Source: Streptomyces sp. TLI_146 (GTDB lineage Bacteria; Actinomycetota; Actinomycetes; Streptomycetales; Streptomycetaceae). From it: DNA of 64,000 nucleotides. The stretch covers positions 7,812,001-7,876,000 of the forward strand of contig NZ_PJMX01000001.1 in NCBI RefSeq assembly GCF_002846415.1, written 5' to 3'. A program made the position numbers and the translations under genes. Under the pieces are notes generated by a model. That model made no database searches. It was not told where the DNA came from and saw nothing but the letters and a program-made list of their open reading frames with translations. Below are positions 42,285 through 49,968 of the stretch, in pieces; positions within the stretch are counted from its first letter, which is position 1; each line of letters opens with the position of its first letter.

Positions 42285-43184
42285 TCAGAGCCGGGGAGCG
42301 AGCGCGTCCACCACCACGTCCGCCAGGACGCGGCCCGCCGCGCCGTCCGGGTCGAGATCGGGGTCGTAGATCGTGAGGTTGAAGCCCACGCAGCGCTCCG
42401 ACCGCACCAACGCCCCCAGGAGTGTGGCGAGTTCGTCGGGCAGCAGGCCACCGGGGTCGGGGCTGTCGACGGCGGGCATCACGCTCGGGTCGAGGACGTC
42501 GGCGTCCAGGTGGACCCAGAACCCGTCGAGCGGCGCCGTCTCCAGGGACTGGCGGACCGAGGCGCCGATCTCCGCCGGGCCCCACTGCCTGATCTCGCCG
42601 ACCGTGGCCGTGGGGATCTTCAGTTCGGCGAACTCCGCCAGGTCCTCGTCGCCGTCCCGCATCCCCAGGATCCGGACGTCCTCGTCGCGTATGTACGGGC
42701 GCAGCCCCTCCAGATCGGTCAGGTCGCTCTGGCCGCGCCCGGTGCCCAGGGCCAGTTCCTCGCCGCCGGCCGCGCCGATCCGGTCGGAGTTGCCGGGGTG
42801 GCGGAAGTCCGCGGAGCCGTCGATGACCACGATCCCGTACCGGCCGGTGCGGCGCAGCGCCAGCGAGGCGCCGAGCTGGATCGAGCAGTCACCGCCGAGC
42901 ACGACGGGGAAGTCACCGGCCCGGACGTGGTGTTCGACGCGGTCGGCGAGCTTGCGGGTGTACGAGGCGATGGCGGCCGCGTTGAAGACGCCGTCGCCCT
43001 CCTGCCAGTCGCCGCGGTCGTAGCGCGGCGGCACCACCACCCCGCCCTCGTGCGCCCCCAGCCGCCGGACGATACCGAACTCCCGCATCGCACCGGCGAG
43101 TTTGTAGCAGCCGGGGACCGTGCCGGGTGCGGGCGGGCGCAGGCCGAGGTTGGACGGGGCATCGATGACCACGAGACGTCTCAT
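42285..43184 (-). CDS. Arginase-fold protein with altered metal ligands
   Basis: A 299-residue ureohydrolase-fold protein. The usual GGDHS is GGDCS (Cys100), the usual DAHxD is DGSAD (Asp122, Ser124, Asp126) and DADVLDP (Asp227, Asp229) is intact. Two histidine ligands are therefore replaced, so a normal di-manganese arginase reaction is doubtful; it may bind one metal or use other chemistry. ATG at 43184 has GCGAGG about 9 bases upstream. It is divergent from an aldo/keto reductase gene. Confidence 0.85.
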   Translation of the reverse strand: MRRLVVIDAPSNLGLRPPAPGTVPGCYKLAGAMREFGIVRRLGAHEGGVVVPPRYDRGDWQEGDGVFNAAAIASYTRKLADRVEHHVRAGDFPVVLGGDCSIQLGASLALRRTGRYGIVVIDGSADFRHPGNSDRIGAAGGEELALGTGRGQSDLTDLEGLRPYIRDEDVRILGMRDGDEDLAEFAELKIPTATVGEIRQWGPAEIGASVRQSLETAPLDGFWVHLDADVLDPSVMPAVDSPDPGGLLPDELATLLGALVRSERCVGFNLTIYDPDLDPDGAAGRVLADVVVDALAPRL

Positions 43185-43352
43185 GCCCGACATCCTCGCC
43201 GGGGGCGGCCCTGTCCTCAACAGGGATTCGCGCGTGCGGGCGGGGGCTTGACCTCGTGTGCGCTCCAACGTGCAGACTCCCGTCCCGACGGCGGCGCGGA
43301 CGGCCACGGGGCATCGCGCACGCCGGACACATCACAGCGGGAGGGGACCGGA

Positions 43353-44324
43353 ATGAAGCGGCGACAGCTGGGCGGGGCGGACGGGTTCGAGGTCAGCGGG
43401 CTGTGCCTGGGAGCGATGGGGTTCGGCACCTGGGTGGATGAGCGAGCCTCGTACGCGATCCTGGACCGCTTCCTGGAAGCGGGCGGGACCTTCGTGGACA
43501 CCGCCGACTGCTACGCGTTCTGGGTGGACGGCGCCACGGGCGCGGAGAGCGAACTCCTGCTGGGGCGCTGGCTCGCCGACCGTGGTGTACGCGACGAGAT
43601 GGTGCTCGCCACCAAGGTCGGCGGGCTCGCCACCGGGCCGCTTCAGGAGTGGCCCGGCAACGCCGAGGGGCTCTCGGCCCCGGTGATCCGCAAGCAGGCC
43701 GAGGCTAGCCTGCGCCACCTCGGCACCGACCGCATCGACCTCTACTACGCGCACGTCGAGGACCGGACCGTCCCGGTGGAGGAGACCGTGGGCGCCTTCG
43801 GCGAGCTGGTGCGGGACGGGAAGGCGCGGGCGCTCGGCTGCAGCAACCTCGCCGCCTGGCGTATCGAGCAGTCGCGGTCCGCCGCGCGGGAGTTGGGGGT
43901 GGCCGCCTACGGCGCGGTGCAGCAGCGGCTCACGTATCTGCGCCCCCGGCCGGGCGCCGACGGCGGGGTCAACCCGTTCGCGGGCCCCGAACTGCTCGAC
44001 TACGTCCGCGACCGCCACGACGAGCTGACGCTGCTCGCCTACTCTCCGCAGCTCGGCGGCGCCTACACCAACCCGGCCAAGCCGCTGCCCGCCGAGTACG
44101 ACCACCCGGACTCGGCCGCGCGGCTCGCGGTGCTGCGCGCGGTGGCGGACGAACTGGGGGCGACCGTCAACCAGGTGGTCCTCGCCTGGCTGCTGCACAG
44201 CGACCCGGCCGCTCTGCCCGTGGTCGGCGCCAGCAGCGTCGCCCAGCTGGACGAGGCGCTGGGGGCGTTGGAGCTCGACCTCGACCCGGAGCTGATGGAG
44301 CGTCTGGACGCGGCCGGGGCCTGA
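43353..44324 (+). CDS. Aldo/keto reductase
   Basis: A 323-residue (beta/alpha)8 oxidoreductase starting MKRRQLGGADGFEVSGLCLG. The tetrad is visible as Asp and Tyr in TFVDTADCYAFW, Lys in MVLATKVG and His in YYAHVED. The C-terminal VGASSVAQLDEALGALEL binds NADPH. GGGAGGGGACC precedes the ATG. It uses NADPH to reduce aldehydes or ketones; the natural substrate is unknown. Confidence 0.92.
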   Translation: MKRRQLGGADGFEVSGLCLGAMGFGTWVDERASYAILDRFLEAGGTFVDTADCYAFWVDGATGAESELLLGRWLADRGVRDEMVLATKVGGLATGPLQEWPGNAEGLSAPVIRKQAEASLRHLGTDRIDLYYAHVEDRTVPVEETVGAFGELVRDGKARALGCSNLAAWRIEQSRSAARELGVAAYGAVQQRLTYLRPRPGADGGVNPFAGPELLDYVRDRHDELTLLAYSPQLGGAYTNPAKPLPAEYDHPDSAARLAVLRAVADELGATVNQVVLAWLLHSDPAALPVVGASSVAQLDEALGALELDLDPELMERLDAAGA

Positions 44325-44364
44325 CGCCCCACCAGTCACCTCGTCGGTGAGGCGGGCCCGGGCG

Positions 44365-45471
44365 TCAGGACGTCAGGCGCAGGGCCTGGGCGACGTCCGC
44401 CGTACGGGCCGAGGACGTGGTCGACTCGTAGCCGCCGCGCATCGAGGCGTCCGGGTCCTTGAGGCCGTTGCCGGTGACCGTGACCACCACGCGCTGCCCG
44501 GCGTCGAGGCGGCCCGCGCGGTGCTCGGCGAGCAGCCCCGCGATGCCGGCCGCCGACGCGGGCTCGACGAAGACGCCCTCGTGGCGGGCGACGAGCCGGT
44601 ACGCGTCGAGGATCTGCTCGTCGGTGACGGCGCCGATCAGGCCGCCGGAGCTGTCGCGCGCGTCGATCGCACCCCGCCACGAGGCGGGGTTGCCGATACG
44701 GATCGCGGTGGCCACCGTCTCCGGCTCGGCCACCACCTCGCCGTGCACCAGCGGCGCCGAGCCCGCCGCCTGGAAGCCCCAGAGCCGCGGCCTGGCGGTG
44801 GCGAGACCGGCGCCGGCGTACGCGTCGTAGCCCCGCCAGACGGCCGTGATGTTCCCGGCGTTGCCGACCGGCAGGCAGTGGATGTCCGGCGCGTCGCCCA
44901 GTGCGTCCACGACCTCGAAGGCGACGGTCTGCTGGCCCGCCAGGCGGTGGTCGTTGACCGAGTTCACCAGCGCGACCGGGTGGTGCTCGGCCAGCTCGCG
45001 GGCGATGCGCAGACAGTCGTCGAAGGAGCCGGTCACCTCGACGATCTCGGCGCCGTAGCGGACCGCCTGGGCGAGCTTGCCGAGCGCGATGTGGCCCCGG
45101 GGGACCAGGACGGCGGCGCCGATGCCCGCGCGGGCCGCGTACGCGGCGGCCGAGGCGCTGGTGTTGCCGGTCGAGGCGCACACCACCGTGCGCGCGCCCG
45201 CCTCGACGGCCTTGCTGACCGCGACCGTCATGCCCCGGTCCTTGAAGGAGCCGGTGGGGTTGGCGCCCTCCACCTTCAGCCACACGTCGCAGCCGGTCAG
45301 TGCCGACAGGTGGGCGGCCGGAACGAGCGGCGTGTTGCCCTCGTGCAGCGACACGACGGGGGTGGCGTCCGTGACGGGCAGCCATGCGCGGTAGCCGTCG
45401 ATGAGGCCGCGCCAGGGGCGGGTCCGTACGGAGGTCGTGGTGATGGCGGAGGAGCGCTCGTCTATGGTCAC
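44365..45471 (-). CDS. thrC: Threonine synthase
   Basis: A 368-residue PLP enzyme: LHEGNTPLVPAAHLSAL, the PLP-lysine motif NPTGSFKDRGM near residue 77, ASTGNTSASAAAYAARAG, LPVGNAGNITAVWRGY and VTVTGNGLKDP. It converts O-phosphohomoserine to threonine. Streptomyces normally carry thrC between hom and thrB; neither is adjacent here, so this is either a relocated gene or a second copy. The start is GTG. The gap to the divergent RpiR-family regulator contains two palindromes, suggesting specific regulation. Confidence 0.9.
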   Translation of the reverse strand: MTIDERSSAITTTSVRTRPWRGLIDGYRAWLPVTDATPVVSLHEGNTPLVPAAHLSALTGCDVWLKVEGANPTGSFKDRGMTVAVSKAVEAGARTVVCASTGNTSASAAAYAARAGIGAAVLVPRGHIALGKLAQAVRYGAEIVEVTGSFDDCLRIARELAEHHPVALVNSVNDHRLAGQQTVAFEVVDALGDAPDIHCLPVGNAGNITAVWRGYDAYAGAGLATARPRLWGFQAAGSAPLVHGEVVAEPETVATAIRIGNPASWRGAIDARDSSGGLIGAVTDEQILDAYRLVARHEGVFVEPASAAGIAGLLAEHRAGRLDAGQRVVVTVTGNGLKDPDASMRGGYESTTSSARTADVAQALRLTS

Positions 45472-45475
45472 GAAT

Positions 45476-45520
45476 GTTACTGTAACCCGAGATCTTCAAG
45501 AGATGCGAAACAATCGTTTC
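45476..45520. promoter_or_regulatory. Palindromes between thrC and the RpiR-type regulator
   Basis: GTTACTGTAAC (45476-45486) is a perfect palindrome with a single central base, only 5 bases upstream of the thrC start. GAAACAATCGTTTC (45507-45520) is an inverted repeat of GAAAC with a 4-base spacer; RpiR/MurR regulators commonly bind GAAAN4TTTC-like sites. The region is AT-rich relative to its neighbours. Confidence 0.65.
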
Positions 45521-45548
45521 ATCCACGGCGACGGCGGCGGGGAGTGGC

Positions 45549-46385
45549 ATGGCGAACGACGACGAGGTGGCGGCCCGGCTCGGGGCGGTCTATCCGGAGC
45601 TGCCGCGCGGGGAACAGGCCATCGTGCGGGTGCTGCTCGACGACTATCCGTTCGCCGCCCTGGGCTCGCTGCGCTCCCTGGCGGACCGGGCGAAGGTCAG
45701 CCCGCCGACCGCCTCCCGGCTCTTCGCCCGGCTCGGCTGGTCCGGCTTCGCCGACTTCCAGGCCGCGGTCCGGGCTGAGGGCCGCGAGCACGACCGCTCC
45801 CGGCTGCGTGAATTCGTGGCCACCGCCCCCGACGGCCCGCGCCGGGCGGCCGAGCAGCTCACGGCCGGGCTCGACGCCACCATCGCCGCGGCGGGCGAAC
45901 CCCTGCTCGCCCGGATCGCCGCGCTCCTTTCCCAGGCGCGCGGGGTGTGGGGGATGGGCGGCCCCCTGAGCGAACTCGCCGCCGACTATCTGGTCCGCCA
46001 GCTCGCCAGCCTGCGCCCGGGAGTGCGCCGGGTCCCGGACGGGGCGGCCGAGCGCGCCCGGGTACTGCTCGACCTGGGCCCGGGCGATCTGGTCGTGGCG
46101 TACGACTTCCGCCGCTACAGCGACACCACCGCACGCTTCGTGCGCGCGGCCCGGGCGCGCGGGACGCGGCTGGTGCTGGTCACCGACGCCTGGGAGTCCC
46201 CGCTGGCCGCACAGGCCGAGGTGCTGCTGCGGCTGCCGCGCGACGCGGCGGGCCCCATCGCCCCGCTCACTCATGAGATCGCCGTGACCGAGCTGATCCT
46301 CGTCGCGACCGTGCCGCTGCTCACCGAGTCGGCCGGGCGGCTGGAGAACCTCGACGCCCTCACGGCGGAGCTCGGCCAGGACTGA
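45549..46385 (+). CDS. RpiR/MurR family transcriptional regulator
   Basis: A 278-residue protein with an N-terminal HTH_6 domain (IVRVLLDDYPFAALGSLRSLADRAKVSPPTASRLFARLGWSG read in parts) and a C-terminal SIS sugar-phosphate-binding domain (about 125-265; VWGMGGPLSELAADYLVRQL, GDLVVAYDFRRYSDTTARFV). In other bacteria this family senses phosphosugars; several Streptomyces members sit beside amino-acid genes. Here it is divergent from thrC, with a palindromic site between. ATG at 45549. Confidence 0.88.
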   Translation: MANDDEVAARLGAVYPELPRGEQAIVRVLLDDYPFAALGSLRSLADRAKVSPPTASRLFARLGWSGFADFQAAVRAEGREHDRSRLREFVATAPDGPRRAAEQLTAGLDATIAAAGEPLLARIAALLSQARGVWGMGGPLSELAADYLVRQLASLRPGVRRVPDGAAERARVLLDLGPGDLVVAYDFRRYSDTTARFVRAARARGTRLVLVTDAWESPLAAQAEVLLRLPRDAAGPIAPLTHEIAVTELILVATVPLLTESAGRLENLDALTAELGQD

Positions 46386-46728
46386 CCGGCCCGGCAGCGG
46401 GGGCGCGCGGGGGCTCTCCCCTTCGGGCGACGCGCGCAGGGCGCCGGTCTTCGCGCTCTGCCGGGGCGCTCGGGCGGTGCGAGACGGTGGCACGGTCCGA
46501 TCGCCGTACGGAAGGCTCGTCGATGCCACGAGGTGCGCAGCCGACCACCATGACCCGCACGAGCGCGGAGGCCTCCCCGCCGCACTGCGTGACCCGTGGC
46601 CGGGGTTCGGGCGTGGTCGTCCGCAGCGTCGTGGCGTTGCCGGCCGCCCGCCGTTCCCTTCGTGCATCCGGCTGCCGCAGGGGCGGCCGGGAAGTAAGCG
46701 CCCTCCCGTACACCGCCGGATCCGCGCG
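46386..46728. other. Intergenic region before the flavin monooxygenase
   Basis: About 340 bases without a supportable gene. Open frames run through it but have no conserved sequence. I see no convincing promoter or terminator; GC-rich inverted patches around 46400-46445 could form weak hairpins after the RpiR-type gene. Confidence 0.4.
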
Positions 46729-48252
46729 GTGATCCCCGCCCAGGCCTCCCGTCCCGGCAGGGACGTTCGGGTGGTGGTCGTCGGAGCGGGGTTCTCCGGC
46801 ATCGGCGCCGCCATCCGGCTGCGGCAGGCGGGGTTCCGCGAGGTGGTGGTCCTGGAGAAGGCGTCCCAACTCGGCGGCACCTGGCGGGAGAACACCTATC
46901 CGGGCTGCGCCTGCGACGTGCCCTCCACGCTCTACAGCTACTCGTTCGCCCAGGACACCGCCTGGACGAGGGTGTTCGCCGGGCAGCCGGAGATCCACGC
47001 CTATCTGCGCACCACGGCCGAGCAGTACGGACTCGGCGAGGTGCTGCGCTGCGGGGTGCGGGTACTGGGGGCCCGCTGGGACCCGGCGGCCGCGCGCTGG
47101 CGCCTGGAGACCACCGACGGCTCCTACAGCGCGGCCGTGCTGGTCCTGGCCACCGGCCCGTGGCACGTGCCGCGCCCGCTGGAGGTGCCCGGCGTCGAGG
47201 ACTTCGCCGGACCGGTGCTGCACACCGCCCGCTGGGACCACGGTGTCGACCTGACCGGCCGCCGCGTGGCCGTGGTCGGCAGCGGCGCCTCCGCCGTCCA
47301 GCTCGTGCCCGAGATCGTGTCCCGCGCTGCGGAGGTACGGCTCTTCCAGCGCACCGCCCCCTGGGTGCTGCCCAAGCCCGACCTGCCGGTCCCGGCGGCG
47401 CTCAACTGGTGCCTGGATCGCGTGCCCGGCGCCCGAAGAGCCCTGCGCGCCGGGCAGTTCGGCCTCCAGGAGGGCCTGGGCTGCGCCTTCCGCCACCCCG
47501 AACTCGCCCGTCTGGTCGAGGCGGGCGCCCGGGCACATCTGCGCCTCGCGGTCCGTGACCGGGCCACCCGCCGGGCGCTCACACCGGACTACCGACTGGG
47601 CTGCAAGCGTCTGCTGACCTCCAGCACCTACTACCAGGCCCTGTCCCGGCCGCACGTCCACCTCCACCCCACCGCCGTGGCGGCCGTACGCGAGAAGGAG
47701 GTCGTCGGCGCCGACGGCACCGTGGCCGAGGCCGACGTCCTCGTCACGGCCACCGGCTTCCGGGTCGGCGAACTGCCGCTGGCCGAGAGCCTGTACGACG
47801 CCGACGGCCGTACGCTGCGAGCGGCCTGGGCCGGTGAACCGCAGGCGTACCTGGGCAGCGGCGTCAGCGGCTTCCCCAACCTCTTCCTGCTCCTGGGCCC
47901 GAATCTGCTCGGCGGTTCCACCTCCGCGATCAGCGTCCTCGAAGCCCAGCTGACCTATCTCACCGCCGCCCTCACCCATCTCCGGCGCACCGGGCACACC
48001 GCCCTGGACGTCCGGCCCGCCGTGCAGGCCTCGTACAACGCGGCCGTGCAGCGGGCGTTGGCGGGCACCGTGTACAACACGGGCGGCTGTACGAGCTATT
48101 ACCTCGCGCCCAGCGGGCGCAACACCTTCGCCTGGCCGTGGTCCACCGGGCGGCTGGTGCGGCTGCTGAGCCGCTTCGACCCCGGCGCGTACACCTGGCG
48201 GGGCCCGGGTGTCCTCGGGCCGGAACTGCCCGAGCCGGCCGAGGCGTTCTGA
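46729..48252 (+). CDS. Baeyer-Villiger type flavin monooxygenase
   Basis: A 507-residue flavoprotein. FAD site VVVVGAGFSGIGAAIRL (about 16-32), the GGTWRENTYPGCACDVPS loop, the Baeyer-Villiger fingerprint FAGPVLHTARWD from residue 159 (FxGxxxHxxxWD), the NADPH site VAVVGSGASAVQLVPE, and a final VTATGF. It should oxygenate ketones to esters or lactones using NADPH and O2. GTG at 46729 has only a weak CCGGA upstream, so the start is less certain. It stands alone. Confidence 0.9.
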   Translation: MIPAQASRPGRDVRVVVVGAGFSGIGAAIRLRQAGFREVVVLEKASQLGGTWRENTYPGCACDVPSTLYSYSFAQDTAWTRVFAGQPEIHAYLRTTAEQYGLGEVLRCGVRVLGARWDPAAARWRLETTDGSYSAAVLVLATGPWHVPRPLEVPGVEDFAGPVLHTARWDHGVDLTGRRVAVVGSGASAVQLVPEIVSRAAEVRLFQRTAPWVLPKPDLPVPAALNWCLDRVPGARRALRAGQFGLQEGLGCAFRHPELARLVEAGARAHLRLAVRDRATRRALTPDYRLGCKRLLTSSTYYQALSRPHVHLHPTAVAAVREKEVVGADGTVAEADVLVTATGFRVGELPLAESLYDADGRTLRAAWAGEPQAYLGSGVSGFPNLFLLLGPNLLGGSTSAISVLEAQLTYLTAALTHLRRTGHTALDVRPAVQASYNAAVQRALAGTVYNTGGCTSYYLAPSGRNTFAWPWSTGRLVRLLSRFDPGAYTWRGPGVLGPELPEPAEAF

Positions 48253-48280
48253 GCGGGGGAGAGCCTTCGGCGCGGCGGGG

Positions 48281-48781
48281 TCAGGGCGTGTCGGTCCGTT
48301 CCGCCGCGCGTTCGGCGGCTTCGACCCGCGCGGCGAATTCCTTGGCGGTCAGGCGCCGCAATGCGCCGCCGTGGCGCCGGGCCAGTTCGTCGGCGGGCTC
48401 CGGCGACGCCTCGTGGAGGTCGACGACGAGCAGGGCCGTACCGTCCTCGACCCGGCTGCTGAGCATGATCAGGCCCGCGCCGTCCTCGATGAGCTGGCGG
48501 TTCTCGGCGGCGTTGGCGAGGGCCGCCCCGGCCGCGCTGCCGAACAGCACGCCGATCGGCCCGCCGAGCAGTCCCACGAGCCCGCCCACCACGCCGCCGC
48601 CCACCGTGGGCACCCCGGCGCCGCGCACATGGTTGTCGGGCACGTCGAGCAGGCCCTCCGCGGACCGCTCAAGGACCGCCGCCTGCCGCAGCCCCGGCAG
48701 GGAGACGGCTTCCTCGTACGCCGCCCGGCACCGCGACGGATCGGTGAACGAGACCAGCAGCACATGATGAGTGTCCGCCAT
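48281..48781 (-). CDS. Small protein with glycine-zipper segment (DUF1269/DUF6325-like)
   Basis: A 166-residue protein starting MADTHHVLLVSFTDPSRCRAAYEEA. A central Gly-rich hydrophobic segment (GGGVVGGLVGLLGGPIGVLFGSAAGAALA) resembles the glycine zipper of DUF1269-type proteins and is flanked by ferredoxin-like alpha/beta parts (LIMLSSRVEDGTALLVVDLHE). It could associate with membranes. GGGAGAG precedes the ATG. Function unknown; often seen among stress genes. Confidence 0.72.
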   Translation of the reverse strand: MADTHHVLLVSFTDPSRCRAAYEEAVSLPGLRQAAVLERSAEGLLDVPDNHVRGAGVPTVGGGVVGGLVGLLGGPIGVLFGSAAGAALANAAENRQLIEDGAGLIMLSSRVEDGTALLVVDLHEASPEPADELARRHGGALRRLTAKEFAARVEAAERAAERTDTP

Positions 48782-49147
48782 GGCAGGTGCTCTCCCTTGT
48801 CGTGCGATGCGCCGTCCTTGCCGTGCGGTCCGCCGCTCCCGCCCCTCCAGTGGAACGCCCGTTCCCGCACCCCGCCAGGTGGGCACGTCCGTCGGGGAAA
48901 AAGGACCGGTCCGGCCGGGCGCGGGTTCGGGTCATTTTTCCTGCCGCCGCCAGGTGACCGAAAAACAATTCAGGAATGCACTATTCGCCGCAAGGGGATT
49001 CGGTCACGCTGGCCTGCGGAATTCATGTGTTTCTGGCCAAAGGGCGTTGATGGCTGTCGCACCGAAGAACTCTCCCATACGCTGCGCGAGTTGCTGGAAG
49101 AGTTGACGGAATGTCAGCTCGGGTGATCCTCGATCGAGAGGAGAATC
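48782..49147. promoter_or_regulatory. Divergent intergenic region before the lectin gene
   Basis: 366 bases with locally lower GC around 48935-49060. A perfect palindrome GGACCGGTCC is at 48903-48912 and a T-run at 48936-48940. A 33-codon ORF at 49025 has no ribosome site and was not called. The promoter of the lectin gene must lie here; a CACTATTC near 48980 is the most -10-like sequence. Confidence 0.4.
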
Positions 49148-49741
49148 ATGCGGATCTGGAGAAGGGCCGCCGTGGCCCTGGCGACGCTGGGCGCGCTGTT
49201 CCTGGCGGCGCCGACGGCCGGTGCTGTGTCTCCCGCGCCGGACCACGCGCGTACCGGCGTGGCGACGGCGAAGGACGCCGTACGGGCGGCCCCGGACCCC
49301 ACGCGCGACCTCGCGGCGGCGGCGACGTTCGTCCACCTCGTGAACAACGGGTCGGGGCAGTGTCTGGCGGTCCCCGGCGGCAGCCTCGACCAGGGCACGG
49401 GCCTCATCCAATGGCCCTGCGGCACCTGGAACGACCACTACTGGAACCTTGAGCCGTGGACCATCGGCGGGGTCCGCTACTACCGGGTGGTCAACTACAA
49501 CAGCTACCAGTGCCTGGCCGTGCCCGGCGGCAGCCGGCAGAACGGCGTCCAGGTCATCCAGTGGCCGTGCGGCACCTGGAACGACCACTTCTGGCGGTTC
49601 GTTGCCACCGGTGGCGGCACCTACCACGTCGTGAACTACAACAGCGGCCAGTGCCTGGCGGTGGAAGGCGGAAGCCGTAACGCCGGTGCGAAAGCGATCC
49701 AATGGCCGTGCGGAACCTGGGCCGACCACTACTGGCGGTAA
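49148..49741 (+). CDS. Secreted RICIN-type beta-trefoil lectin
   Basis: A 197-residue protein with a signal peptide (RRAAVALATLGALFLAAPTAGA). The mature C-terminal 135 residues hold three copies of the beta-trefoil repeat with the motif QCLAVPGGS and IQWPCGTWNDHYW, the QxW signature of carbohydrate-binding module family 13. It is a stand-alone sugar-binding protein with no catalytic domain. A GAGAGGAG site precedes the ATG. Confidence 0.92.
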   Translation: MRIWRRAAVALATLGALFLAAPTAGAVSPAPDHARTGVATAKDAVRAAPDPTRDLAAAATFVHLVNNGSGQCLAVPGGSLDQGTGLIQWPCGTWNDHYWNLEPWTIGGVRYYRVVNYNSYQCLAVPGGSRQNGVQVIQWPCGTWNDHFWRFVATGGGTYHVVNYNSGQCLAVEGGSRNAGAKAIQWPCGTWADHYWR

Positions 49742-49968
49742 GGAGTAAATCTGCGAGATGACGACGATGCCTTCCGGCGGCCGGGTGACGCGACCCGACC
49801 GCCGGTCGGTCGTCCCGGGTGATTCCGTTTTCACGGCGAACCTTTTCCCTTTCTGAATTTCCCCTTCCGTACGGCTGTGAAGTCGACCCCTACGGCTCTG
49901 AAGCAGGCGCCCGGCACTCCCCGCGCTTTCGAGGCTTACGTCCCGTCGGTCACGGAAAGGTACGGCTC

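Noticed and set aside
49025..49126. 33-codon ORF starting MCFWPKG upstream of the lectin
   Set aside because: No ribosome site, no homology recognised, and it ends inside the expected promoter/leader region.
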